In this document: positions 6,940 through 13,566 of the stretch, one piece after another
Layout of the letters: each line of letters begins with the position of its first letter
Position numbering within the stretch: the stretch's first letter is position 1
Source of the DNA: Phycisphaerae bacterium
Lineage (GTDB): Bacteria > Planctomycetota > Phycisphaerae > UBA1845
NCBI GenBank assembly: GCA_021604825.1
Contig: BQJS01000133.1
Location: 1 to 13,566 of the forward strand
Length of the DNA: 13,566 bases
Reading direction: 5' to 3'
The notes under the pieces: model-generated
What the model was told of the DNA's origin: nothing
Database searches by the model: none
Seen by the model: the letters and a program-made list of their open reading frames with translations, nothing else
Position numbers and translations under genes: made by a program

Positions 6940-7827
6940 CTAAAACATCCCCGCGACGCGCTGAAAAATCCCTTTGTTTTCACCGTGAGATCCAGCACCC
7001 GCTCCAACCAATCGTGTCGCAATGACAGAGATGCAAAGGCTGGCGGAGCATTTTGGGTAACGCTGAACAAACGGCTCGCGTTGACGGACCGCAAGTTCAA
7101 CATGAGTATCATGCAGAACGTAACCCGCTTCTGCAATATCAAAGTTTATGAATTTTTCACAAGCGTCACGCACACGACTAAATGCTTTGCGAGCTTCTTG
7201 CCGGCTTTCAACCATATTGACCAAAAGCCGAACAGAACCTTCGTAACCCTCTTTCCACAATGTCTTAATGGTAGCGTACGCATCGACCAAGGCAGTGGGC
7301 TCTGGGGTCGTTACCACCAAGACAACATCGGCAGCCCGCGCAAAATGGGTAACATTGGAACCGATGCCAGCCGCACAATCGAAAATGAAGAATTCGCTCG
7401 AAACCGATTTGATTTCGCCAATCAATTCATCCATTTGCGCCGGATTGAGGATCCTTTCCGAACCACTCGGAACCCCTGCGATCAGATTCAACCCACGCAC
7501 CGACGCGTCGACGACTTCCTCGACACTTTTGGATTTGCGAAGAACATGTCCCAGGTTGTGCGCGGGCGACACGTTGAGAAGAACATCCGCATTGGCGAGT
7601 CCCATGTCCAGATCAACCAACGTCACTTGCTGTCCGCGCTGCTGAATACTTGTCGCAAGATTCGCCGCAATGTTGCTCTTGCCGACACCTCCCTTGCCAC
7701 TGGTCAGTGCGATCGTGATCGGCTTGCGTTTGGTGTGCTTGCGCGCAGACGACGACGCGTCGTGTCGCTTTCGCGCCGTTGCCGGTTTCAGCGAAAATGG
7801 ATTTCGCAAGCGTGTCACTTCTTTCAC
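6940..7827 (-). CDS. flhG: Flagellar number regulator FlhG (MinD/ParA-type ATPase, also FleN/YlxH), 295 aa
   Basis: FlhG is a membrane-associated ATPase that limits flagellar number and works with FlhF at the assembly site. Residues 37-52 contain the deviant Walker A SGKGGVGKSN with the two-lysine ParA/MinD signature (Lys45 and Lys50). LVDLDMGLANADVLL at 70-84 is the switch region typical of FlhG, and FFIFDCAAGIG at 146-156 is Walker B; Cys151 replaces the more usual Thr. VVTTPEPTALVDAYA at 183-197 is also characteristic of the family. The basic N-terminus (about residues 6-36, many Arg/Lys) resembles the FlhF-activating tail of FlhG proteins. The start GTG 7827-7825 overlaps the flhF stop by four bases (GTGA), implying translational coupling; a GTG three codons in has a better-spaced GGAG and is a valid alternative. 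The C-terminus (HGENKGIFQRVAGMF) could form the membrane-binding helix. Confidence 0.94.
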   Translation of the reverse strand: MKEVTRLRNPFSLKPATARKRHDASSSARKHTKRKPITIALTSGKGGVGKSNIAANLATSIQQRGQQVTLVDLDMGLANADVLLNVSPAHNLGHVLRKSKSVEEVVDASVRGLNLIAGVPSGSERILNPAQMDELIGEIKSVSSEFFIFDCAAGIGSNVTHFARAADVVLVVTTPEPTALVDAYATIKTLWKEGYEGSVRLLVNMVESRQEARKAFSRVRDACEKFINFDIAEAGYVLHDTHVELAVRQREPFVQRYPKCSASLCISVIATRLVGAGAGSHGENKGIFQRVAGMF

Positions 7828-8918
7828 TCCATCAGCGCGACTTGCGCTGAGATCGATTCGGCCAACGACTCACGCGGGCTCAGACTGAGTCCGTCCGGCA
7901 CATCTTCGCCCGTCGTCATGTAAGAAATCTTCATCTGCGTTTGATGGACCGCATTGAGAATCACAGCCATCCCGATCGCCTCGTCTTGTTTCGAGAGCAG
8001 CAACCGATCCGCCCCCACCGTCGCAAAACGTTCGACCGCGTCACGCATCGCGCGCCCCCCAATCGTCGCCGGCAAAACCAGATGCGTTTCATCCACCTCG
8101 ATGGATTCCAACTGGTTCGTCAGCGCGATCAAGCTGGCTGTATCGTGCGGACTCAAACCCGGCGTGTCTATCAAAATCACATCGAGATCGAACCACGTCG
8201 CAATCGCGGCCTGTAATTCTGCCGGATTCTCAATAACCTGCAATGGCACATCAATGATATTTGCATACGCGGCGATCTGCTCCGTCGCGCCGATCTTGCG
8301 GGCGTCGAGCGAAATGCATCCCACCGACCGATTCTTTCGCAATGAAAAGTCAGCCGCCAGCTTGGCGAGGGTGGTCGTTTTGCCTACACCTGAAGGCCCA
8401 ACGAGCGCGACGACCACCGGACCGGACTTGGATGCAAGGTCAATCTCACAGACTGACGGAAGCATGGTCAACAGCCGCTTCGATAGCGATGCCTTGACAC
8501 ACGACTCATCCGATCGCTGCGCGGGCGACAGGTCTTGTTCCAAGCTCTCGATCAATTGGCTGGCGATTTCGTGGGCCACGTCGGACTCAATGAGGCGACG
8601 GTAAACGTCGAACAGTGCATCTGGCGCGGTATCGGCTGGGGCATTCGCCTTAGTCGCCGTCGCTGAATGGCCCGATCGAATGTTCGTTTCCCGATTCGGT
8701 CGGTTCTTCGATTGAGTCGATCGGCGCATCGCTTCCGGGACCGTTTCCAAGGAAGCGGCAGCCGTCACTTCAACGGTATGGCGCGCAGGACCGCCGGGCA
8801 GTTTGCGCCGAGGATGGGTTCTCGTGTGCAAGATGACCGCGTCGCTGCCCAACTCCTGCTTAACGCGAGCGAGCGCTTCCGGCATTGAGTCTGCTCTGAT
8901 CGTTTTAAGATTCTTCAT
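7824..8918 (-). CDS. flhF: Flagellar biosynthesis GTPase FlhF (SRP-type), 364 aa
   Basis: FlhF is the third SRP-type GTPase beside Ffh and FtsY; it marks where the flagellum is built at the membrane. The N-terminus MKNLKTIRADSMPEALARVK followed by ELGSDAVILHTRT is the conserved FlhF B-domain opening. A low-complexity linker (about 62-100, rich in Ser, Thr, Asn, Ala) precedes a helical N domain. The GTPase domain shows G1 GPSGVGKTTT at 174-183, the SRP-specific DARKIGATEQ at 205-214, G3 DTPG at 251-254, and a G4 reading SKQD at 309-312, where TKxD is standard. Length is at the short end of FlhF. ATG 8918-8916 lies inside the last codons of flhA, a 14-base overlap, so its translation is probably coupled to flhA. 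It overlaps flhG at the other end. Confidence 0.95.
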   Translation of the reverse strand: MKNLKTIRADSMPEALARVKQELGSDAVILHTRTHPRRKLPGGPARHTVEVTAAASLETVPEAMRRSTQSKNRPNRETNIRSGHSATATKANAPADTAPDALFDVYRRLIESDVAHEIASQLIESLEQDLSPAQRSDESCVKASLSKRLLTMLPSVCEIDLASKSGPVVVALVGPSGVGKTTTLAKLAADFSLRKNRSVGCISLDARKIGATEQIAAYANIIDVPLQVIENPAELQAAIATWFDLDVILIDTPGLSPHDTASLIALTNQLESIEVDETHLVLPATIGGRAMRDAVERFATVGADRLLLSKQDEAIGMAVILNAVHQTQMKISYMTTGEDVPDGLSLSPRESLAESISAQVALME

Positions 8919-11019
8919 CCATCGTCACCATTGCGCGCGACTCGATCGTCGCGTCTCGAACAATTTCGTTGTAAGACAAAACGGGAACCGAACCCAACGA
9001 CCCCTCGATAATTCGGCGCACCCACATCCGCAATTGCGGTGGGCAAAGTACGACTGGTGTCTTTCCATTGCATGCGGGCATCACCCGGTCAACGGTTTTG
9101 CTGATTGCTTCCAAGATGCGCTTTTGCAAATCCGGTGACAACGTCAGTACCGAACGACCGTCCGAACTTTGTGCGCTGCCGGTGATCATCTCCTCAATGC
9201 TCGGATCGAGCGTGATGCAGTTGATCTTGCCGTCGTCATCGCGATGCTGATGACAGATGTTCCGTGCCAAGGCGTGGCGCACGTATTCGTTGAGCAATTC
9301 CGGATCTTTAGTGCGCGGAGCCCAATCGCCCATCGCCTCAAGGATCGTTTCCAGATCGCGGATCGGTACTCGCTCACGGAGCAATCGCTGCAAGACCGAT
9401 TGGATTTCACCCGGCTTGAGGATATTGGGCACGACTTCTTCGACGAGCTTTGGCGCTCGCTCGCGGAGGTTATCCAGCAAACGATTGACTTCTTGTCGTG
9501 TCAGCAGCTCATCACCGTGCCGCTTGATGATCTCGGTGATGTGGGTGGCCATCACGCTGGTCGGCGGAACCACGGTGTAGTTGCGCATCTCGGCTTTTTG
9601 TCGGTCGGCTTCTGGAATCCAAAGTGCTGGCAGTCCGAACGCAGGCTCAACGGTTTCCATTCCGTGAATTTTGTCCGTGACCGTACCGGAATCGATGGCC
9701 AGCAAATGCCCCGGCACCGATTCGCCCCGCGCAATTTCCAAGCCCTTCATTTTCACCGCGTACTGATTCGGTTGCAGTTGAATGTTGTCGCGGATACGTA
9801 TCGGCGGAACGACGATGCCCAATTCCTGCACAATCTGCCGGCGCATGTTCGTGATGCGGTCCAGCAAATCACCGCCCTGCTTGCGATCGACCAATTTGAT
9901 CAAACCATAGCCAACTTCCAATTCCATCGGTTCGACAGCCAGGAACGATTCGGGCCGGTCCTTGGCTTTGGGCTTGGCTTTTGCCTTGTCAGTCGCTTTC
10001 TGTTTCTCGCGGGATTCCTCGCGCCGCAGCATCAGTGCAATCGAAACACAACCGCTGCCTAACATGAACAGTGGAACCTTCGGAAGCGGCGTGAACATGA
10101 GTACGCCCATGAAAGAACCCGCCAAAATCAGCGCAATGGGTTGGGCTGTAACCTGAGATAGCAACTCGCCGCCCAGGTTGCTCTTGGACGCACTTCGCGT
10201 CACGATCATCGCAGCCGCCACCGAAACAATGAATGCCGGAATCTGCGAAACGAGACCGTCACCGATCGTCAGCTTCGTGAAGATTCGAAACGTATCGCCA
10301 ACCGACAAGTCAAGTTCGACCATGCCGACATACAGACCGCCAAGAATGTTGACAACGGTAATGATAATGCCGGCGATGGCGTCACCGCGTACGAACTTAC
10401 TCGCACCATCCATCGCACCGTAAAAGTCCGACTCGCGGGTGATTTCGCTGCGGCGCCGTTTGGCCTCGGCTTCGTCGATCGTACCGGCATTGAGGTCGGC
10501 ATCGATGGCCATCTGCTTTCCAGGCATACCGTCCAACGTGAATCGTGCTGCGACTTCGGCGATTCGCGTCGCACCCTTGGTAATGACCACAAACTGAATC
10601 ACGACGATGATCGCAAAGATGATCATCGCGACGGCGATCGATCCACCGGACACGAAGTTTCCAAACACCATGATGACCTTGCCCGCAGCCGCTTCACCTT
10701 GTTGGGCGTTGGTCAAGATCAGTCGGGTGGTTCCAATGTTCAGCACCAGGCGAAACAGCGTCATCGCCAAGAGCAGCGAAGGAAATGATGAGAACTCGAG
10801 CGGGCTGCGGATGTACATCACCGTCACCATGATGATCGCAGCCAGCGTGATATTGGTCGCGAGGAAGAAATCCATCAGCGACGTGGGTAGCGGTGTGAGA
10901 ATGGCGACGATCAACGCCAGCGCGAAAATCGGGAGCAATAGACCGCGCGCGTCCATGACCTTGCCCATGAGTGAAGGCAGGTCGAACTTCTTGGTTTCAA
11001 TTGCTGCGGGGTCGGCCAT
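8905..11019 (-). CDS. flhA: Flagellar type III export gate protein FlhA, 704 aa
   Basis: FlhA forms the nonameric export-gate ring in the inner membrane; its cytoplasmic domain docks chaperone-substrate complexes. The N-terminal half (about 24-333) carries the multiple hydrophobic segments expected (eight in the family). The family signature ESDFYGAMDGASKFVRGDA lies at 196-214, and TIGDGLVSQIPAFIVS at 251-266 is another hallmark. A Lys/Ala-rich linker (about 334-356) leads to the cytoplasmic domain, which contains PPIRIRDNIQLQPNQY at 405-420 and continues to the acidic end TMDEES. Length is normal (about 690-710). ATG 11019-11017 follows the flhB stop after 14 bases; the flhB stop TAG is part of the ribosome binding sequence TAGGAG, 11 bases from the ATG. 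Confidence 0.98.
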   Translation of the reverse strand: MADPAAIETKKFDLPSLMGKVMDARGLLLPIFALALIVAILTPLPTSLMDFFLATNITLAAIIMVTVMYIRSPLEFSSFPSLLLAMTLFRLVLNIGTTRLILTNAQQGEAAAGKVIMVFGNFVSGGSIAVAMIIFAIIVVIQFVVITKGATRIAEVAARFTLDGMPGKQMAIDADLNAGTIDEAEAKRRRSEITRESDFYGAMDGASKFVRGDAIAGIIITVVNILGGLYVGMVELDLSVGDTFRIFTKLTIGDGLVSQIPAFIVSVAAAMIVTRSASKSNLGGELLSQVTAQPIALILAGSFMGVLMFTPLPKVPLFMLGSGCVSIALMLRREESREKQKATDKAKAKPKAKDRPESFLAVEPMELEVGYGLIKLVDRKQGGDLLDRITNMRRQIVQELGIVVPPIRIRDNIQLQPNQYAVKMKGLEIARGESVPGHLLAIDSGTVTDKIHGMETVEPAFGLPALWIPEADRQKAEMRNYTVVPPTSVMATHITEIIKRHGDELLTRQEVNRLLDNLRERAPKLVEEVVPNILKPGEIQSVLQRLLRERVPIRDLETILEAMGDWAPRTKDPELLNEYVRHALARNICHQHRDDDGKINCITLDPSIEEMITGSAQSSDGRSVLTLSPDLQKRILEAISKTVDRVMPACNGKTPVVLCPPQLRMWVRRIIEGSLGSVPVLSYNEIVRDATIESRAMVTMDEES

Positions 11020-11033
11020 CTAAACGCAATCTC

Positions 11034-12119
11034 CTATGACGCCAATGGAACCGGACGCGGTCCCAGCTGCTTTCCGGAAAGTTCGTAAACGTATGCCAAC
11101 ACTTCCGCGATGGCTTCGTAGAACCGGTGTGGTACTTCCTGCCCCACTTCGACCACGTCGTACATCATGCGGGCGAGTTCCTTACGCTCGACGATCGGTA
11201 CGGCGTTTGCGGCGGCGATCTGTCGAATACGCATTGCCATCCAATCCGCCCCTTTGGCCAGAATTTTTGGCGCGGCCATCGTCTCGGCATCGTAGCGCAG
11301 GGCGATCGACAAGTGCGTCGGGTTTGTGATGATGACATCCGCTTTGGGGACGTCGTGTTGCAAACGCTGCATCGCCAGTTTCATTTGCACTTCGCGGCGA
11401 CGGCGCTTCATCAAGGGATCGCCTTCCATGTGCTTGAGCTCTTCGCGAACTTCTTCCTTGCTCATGCGGAGATCTTTTTCGTGGCGTCGCTTTTGATAGG
11501 TGAAGTCAATCAACGCGAGAATCAGCATCACGGTCGCCAGTCGCAAACCAATGTCGAACACCATCACAGCCGCCAATCGATAGATGTCGATGTAGGCCAT
11601 GCTCGATGCGAAGAGGATCTGGCTGATCGTGTTTGAGACGGTCCAGTAGACGACGCCAACCATCAATGTCATCTTGCCAACGTTGATTGCGGTCGAGACA
11701 GCCGTTCGCGGCGAAAACATTCGCTTGATGCCTTGCAGTGGGTTGATCTTGGATAGCGACGGCGTCACCGGATGCCACGTGAATAACCATCCCACCTGCC
11801 AGTACAACGTCACCAATGCCGCGATGAAGACGACGGCCATGATCGGTATCAGCATCCACATCATCACGCCCGCAAACGAACCAGCCAATGAACCCAAGTC
11901 ACCACCCGTCAGCGTCTCAGCCGGCGAAAGTCCCCTCTGCATCAAACCAAGCAGCTTGCGCCACATCGCCGGGCCGAAAAACTGAATCGCCAGGAGCGCC
12001 GACAGCGTCACGATTGCCGCCGACAGATCTTGACTCTTCGCCACCTGCCCTTTCTCGCGGGCTTCCTGCCTGCGCTTTGGCGTTGCGGCTTCTGTTTTTT
12101 CACCAGCACTGTCGGCCAT
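11034..12119 (-). CDS. flhB: Flagellar type III export switch protein FlhB, 361 aa
   Basis: FlhB is the inner-membrane component that switches export from rod/hook to filament subunits after cutting itself. The charged N-terminus EKTEAATPKRRQEAREKGQV is typical, followed by four hydrophobic segments at about 33-50, 83-107, 146-167 and 180-206. The self-cleavage site NPTH is intact at 266-269 (cut expected between Asn266 and Pro267), preceded by ADVIIT and followed by LSIALRYD. The C-terminal domain ends with the family pattern VGQEVPHRFYEAIAEVLAYVY. Length is normal (about 350-380). ATG 12119-12117 has only a weak ribosome binding site. The 198-base gap to fliR, with a perfect inverted repeat, is the longest interruption among the export-gate genes. 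Confidence 0.97.
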   Translation of the reverse strand: MADSAGEKTEAATPKRRQEAREKGQVAKSQDLSAAIVTLSALLAIQFFGPAMWRKLLGLMQRGLSPAETLTGGDLGSLAGSFAGVMMWMLIPIMAVVFIAALVTLYWQVGWLFTWHPVTPSLSKINPLQGIKRMFSPRTAVSTAINVGKMTLMVGVVYWTVSNTISQILFASSMAYIDIYRLAAVMVFDIGLRLATVMLILALIDFTYQKRRHEKDLRMSKEEVREELKHMEGDPLMKRRRREVQMKLAMQRLQHDVPKADVIITNPTHLSIALRYDAETMAAPKILAKGADWMAMRIRQIAAANAVPIVERKELARMMYDVVEVGQEVPHRFYEAIAEVLAYVYELSGKQLGPRPVPLAS

Positions 12120-12174
12120 CGGTTTCTACATTCCCATCCGTGTTGTGTGACCTAGTACGTCCAAGCTACGCTAT

Positions 12175-12208
12175 CTGATTCCTTAACGATGGCTGATTCG
12201 TCAACGAT
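12175..12208 (+). repeat. Tandem near-identical 16-base repeat next to the REPIN-like element
   Basis: CTGATTCCTTAACGAT (12175-12190) and CTGATTCGTCAACGAT (12193-12208) differ at two positions and are two bases apart, an 18-base period. They lie between the flhB start and the inverted repeat at 12213-12283, 56-89 bases upstream of the flhB ATG, so they could be binding sites or a replication-slip duplication. Confidence 0.5.
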
Positions 12209-12212
12209 AAAT

Positions 12213-12283
12213 GTGCCACTGCTCTGTGAGCAGTGCGTTCGAACCATTTCAATTATTCTTCACTGCTCACAGAGCAGTGGCAC
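12213..12283. repeat. REPIN/BIME-like perfect inverted repeat in the fliR-flhB spacer
   Basis: Two 23-base arms (12213-12235 and 12261-12283) are perfect reverse complements around a 25-base AT-rich spacer. Each arm is itself a hairpin: CACTGCTC-TGT-GAGCAGTG, an eight-pair stem with a three-base loop, with the tetranucleotide GTGC at its 5' foot (GCAC at the far end of the inverted copy). A 5' tetranucleotide plus hairpin, in inverted pairs, is the architecture of REP sequences mobilised by RAYT transposases. No RAYT gene is present here, so it would be non-autonomous. In mRNA it would form either two small hairpins or one long 23-pair stem between fliR and flhB. Confidence 0.85.
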
Positions 12284-12317
12284 CGCATCGCTTTTGTTTT
12301 CTAGTCCTGACCGTACG

Positions 12318-13106
12318 TTACCGATTGAAGATCTGTTTGCTGTCTAAGATCGTTCTTGAAAACACCGAATCGAAAAGTCCGTCGGCTGCGGACAGTGCAA
12401 GTCCTGCGACTGCCAACGCAACCAGCGTCCGCACCACAAATCCAACCGACAGGATGTTCATCTGTGGCATCGTTCTGGAAACGAACCCGAGTACGAGCGT
12501 CGTGATGAATAGCGACATCAGCACCGGTGCGACCAGTCGAAGCGCCGTCACCACACTGGTGGTCAGCACGTCGGCCAACAAGCTCAGGATTTGCGGTTCC
12601 GTGCGATATGACATGACCGGAATCGTCGCAAAGGTATCGAGCAGTGCCCGCATCAATTCGCGATGACCGCCCATCAGGATGAACGAGGTCAGCGCCACCA
12701 GGAAAAACAATTGACCGATGATCGTGGTGTTTGAGTTGAGTGCCGGGTTGAAAACCTGCCCCAAACCAAGTCCCGCTTGTTGGCCAATGACCATGCCCGC
12801 CAATTGAATTCCAGTGAACACGATGGTCGTGGTCAATCCCAGCACCAAACCGATGATCAACTCGCCAAACACGCCGACGAGCCCGGTGGCCCAATTCAAA
12901 TCGGTCGGCATGCTGGGAGCGACGACGGGAAACATCGCAAGCGCAATGACCGCCGCCAAGCCCACGCGTATCCGAGCCGGCACGGTCGTGCTGCCATAGA
13001 GCGGCGCCGCGATCATGAGCCCGCTGATGCGAAACATGACCAAGGCGTACAGCGGCAGAAAAAGCGGACCGCGCGTCAGCAGCATGAAGATGTCGTCGTT
13101 GGCCAT
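12318..13106 (-). CDS. fliR: Flagellar type III export channel protein FliR, 262 aa
   Basis: FliR forms, with FliP and FliQ, the helical core of the export channel. The sequence is almost wholly hydrophobic, with about six segments, for example 14-34 (LFLPLYALVMFRISGLMIAAP), 46-62, 73-96, 129-144 and 171-203. Family features visible are FRISGLMIAAPLYGSTTVPARIRVGLA near 25-51, GELIIGLVLG at 81-90, and the GMVIGQQAGLG stretch near 104-114. MNILSVGFVVRT at 217-228 matches the conserved late PQMNIFxVGFPLK-type block. Length is normal (about 255-265). ATG 13106-13104 is six bases after the fliQ stop, so the two are co-transcribed. The gene ends 198 bases before flhB, with the inverted repeat between. 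Confidence 0.96.
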   Translation of the reverse strand: MANDDIFMLLTRGPLFLPLYALVMFRISGLMIAAPLYGSTTVPARIRVGLAAVIALAMFPVVAPSMPTDLNWATGLVGVFGELIIGLVLGLTTTIVFTGIQLAGMVIGQQAGLGLGQVFNPALNSNTTIIGQLFFLVALTSFILMGGHRELMRALLDTFATIPVMSYRTEPQILSLLADVLTTSVVTALRLVAPVLMSLFITTLVLGFVSRTMPQMNILSVGFVVRTLVALAVAGLALSAADGLFDSVFSRTILDSKQIFNR

Positions 13107-13112
13107 GCCGCA

Positions 13113-13373
13113 TTACCATTGATTAAAAGTAAATAGTGATTGCGTGTAGTTGAGCATCCGCGTCGCAATCCAGGGAATAAAGAACATCGCAGCCACGATC
13201 ATCGCCGCGATCTTGGGAACGAATGTTAGCGTTTGTTCCTGAAGTTGCGTCACCGCTTGAAATAGCGAAATCACCAGGCCGACAGCTAGCCCGATCAAGA
13301 GAATCGGCGCGGCGGTCATCAGCGCCATCATGAAAGCGTTGCGTCCCATGTCGAGTGCTTCGGTGAATTCCAT
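13113..13373 (-). CDS. fliQ: Flagellar type III export channel protein FliQ, 86 aa
   Basis: FliQ is the small two-helix subunit wrapped around the FliP-FliR core of the export channel. Two membrane segments are clear at about 14-38 (FMMALMTAAPILLIGLAVGLV onward) and 54-73 (AAMIVAAMFFIPWIATRML). Between them lies the family motif SLFQAVTQLQEQTLTFVPKI at 36-55, the most conserved part of FliQ. Length is normal (about 86-90). ATG 13373-13371 has only GGAAAG as a ribosome binding sequence. It follows fliP by 50 bases and precedes fliR by six, the standard fliP-fliQ-fliR order. Confidence 0.97.
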   Translation of the reverse strand: MEFTEALDMGRNAFMMALMTAAPILLIGLAVGLVISLFQAVTQLQEQTLTFVPKIAAMIVAAMFFIPWIATRMLNYTQSLFTFNQW

Positions 13374-13423
13374 CTCAGTTGCTTTCCATTCGCCGCGCCA
13401 TACAAACCGCGACAGACGCCAAG

Positions 13424-13566
13424 TTACATGAAGCTATACAACAGCGATTGCACGATCAGGTGCCAACCGTCAGCCAAGACAAACAACAGCAATTTGAACG
13501 GGAGCGAAATCAACACGGGCGGCAGCATCATCATGCCCATCGAAATCAGAATCGACGCGATCACCA
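13424..13566 (-). CDS. fliP: Flagellar type III export channel protein FliP, C-terminal 46 residues (truncated by window edge)
   Basis: FliP is the pentameric core of the flagellar export channel. Translating the minus strand from 13564 down to the TAA at 13426-13424 gives an uninterrupted 46-residue tail: [20 protein letters not shown], then [19 protein letters not shown], ending in QSLLYSFM. The MGMMMLPPV block and [15 protein letters not shown] are nearly invariant at the end of FliP and SctR proteins. The remaining, larger N-terminal part lies outside the window. The position directly upstream of fliQ, 50 bases away on the same strand, agrees with the identification. Confidence 0.95.
   Translation of the reverse strand, partial: VIASILISMGMMMLPPVLISLPFKLLLFVLADGWHLIVQSLLYSFM

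Noticed and set aside
6985..7923. 312-codon open frame, plus strand
   Set aside because: Antisense to flhG and the end of flhF, both firmly identified; no recognisable domain.
9169..10062. 297-codon open frame, plus strand
   Set aside because: Antisense to the flhA cytoplasmic domain; composition is that of a shadow frame.
12211..12666. 151-codon open frame, plus strand
   Set aside because: It begins in the inverted repeat (CHCSVSSA, FTAHRAVAPH are translations of its arms) and then runs antisense to fliR.
12301..13119. 272-codon open frame, minus strand, in another frame over fliR
   Set aside because: The fliR frame has the hydrophobic segments and family motifs; this one is His/Arg/Asp-rich and covers the same bases.

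Overview
The window looks like chromosomal DNA of a free-living, motile Gram-negative bacterium with a didermic flagellar export apparatus. GC content is moderate (roughly 53 percent by eye). A futalosine-pathway menaquinone gene, a long flagellar export operon ending in FliA plus two small unrecognised proteins, and abundant short inverted repeats suggest Planctomycetota (Pirellulales/Rhodopirellula-like). That assignment is inference from gene content and style, not from a database match.

Layout. (1) 1-1035, plus strand: the 3' part of mqnC, a radical SAM enzyme of menaquinone synthesis. (2) 1036-2224, plus strand: a 490-base non-coding stretch with a good promoter-like sequence and a long putative leader, then an HD-domain hydrolase. 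(3) 2337-4413, minus strand: an HDOD-domain signalling protein and, upstream of it, a long, divergent diaminopimelate epimerase (dapF). (4) 4414-4751: a repeat-bearing spacer with two dRS3-like hairpins in inverted orientation, a phased 18-base repeat and a possible terminator. (5) 4752-13566, minus strand: a flagellar block, in transcription order fliP (partial), fliQ, fliR, flhB, flhA, flhF, flhG, a two-helix membrane protein, fliA, and a small acidic protein.

How the genes work together. FliP, FliQ, FliR, FlhB and FlhA form the membrane export gate of the flagellar type III secretion system. FlhF (SRP-type GTPase) and FlhG (MinD-type ATPase) set flagellar position and number. FliA (sigma-28) transcribes late flagellar genes. 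flhA/flhF overlap by 14 bases and flhF/flhG by 4 bases, so translational coupling is likely. The fliR-flhB spacer is interrupted by a perfect 23-base inverted repeat whose arms are themselves hairpins (REPIN/BIME-like).

The least explained parts are the two small proteins flanking fliA, the long leader of the HD-domain gene, and the two hairpin-repeat families, which share a paired inverted layout with a 25-base spacer. No tRNA, rRNA, CRISPR array, transposase or phage gene was seen.
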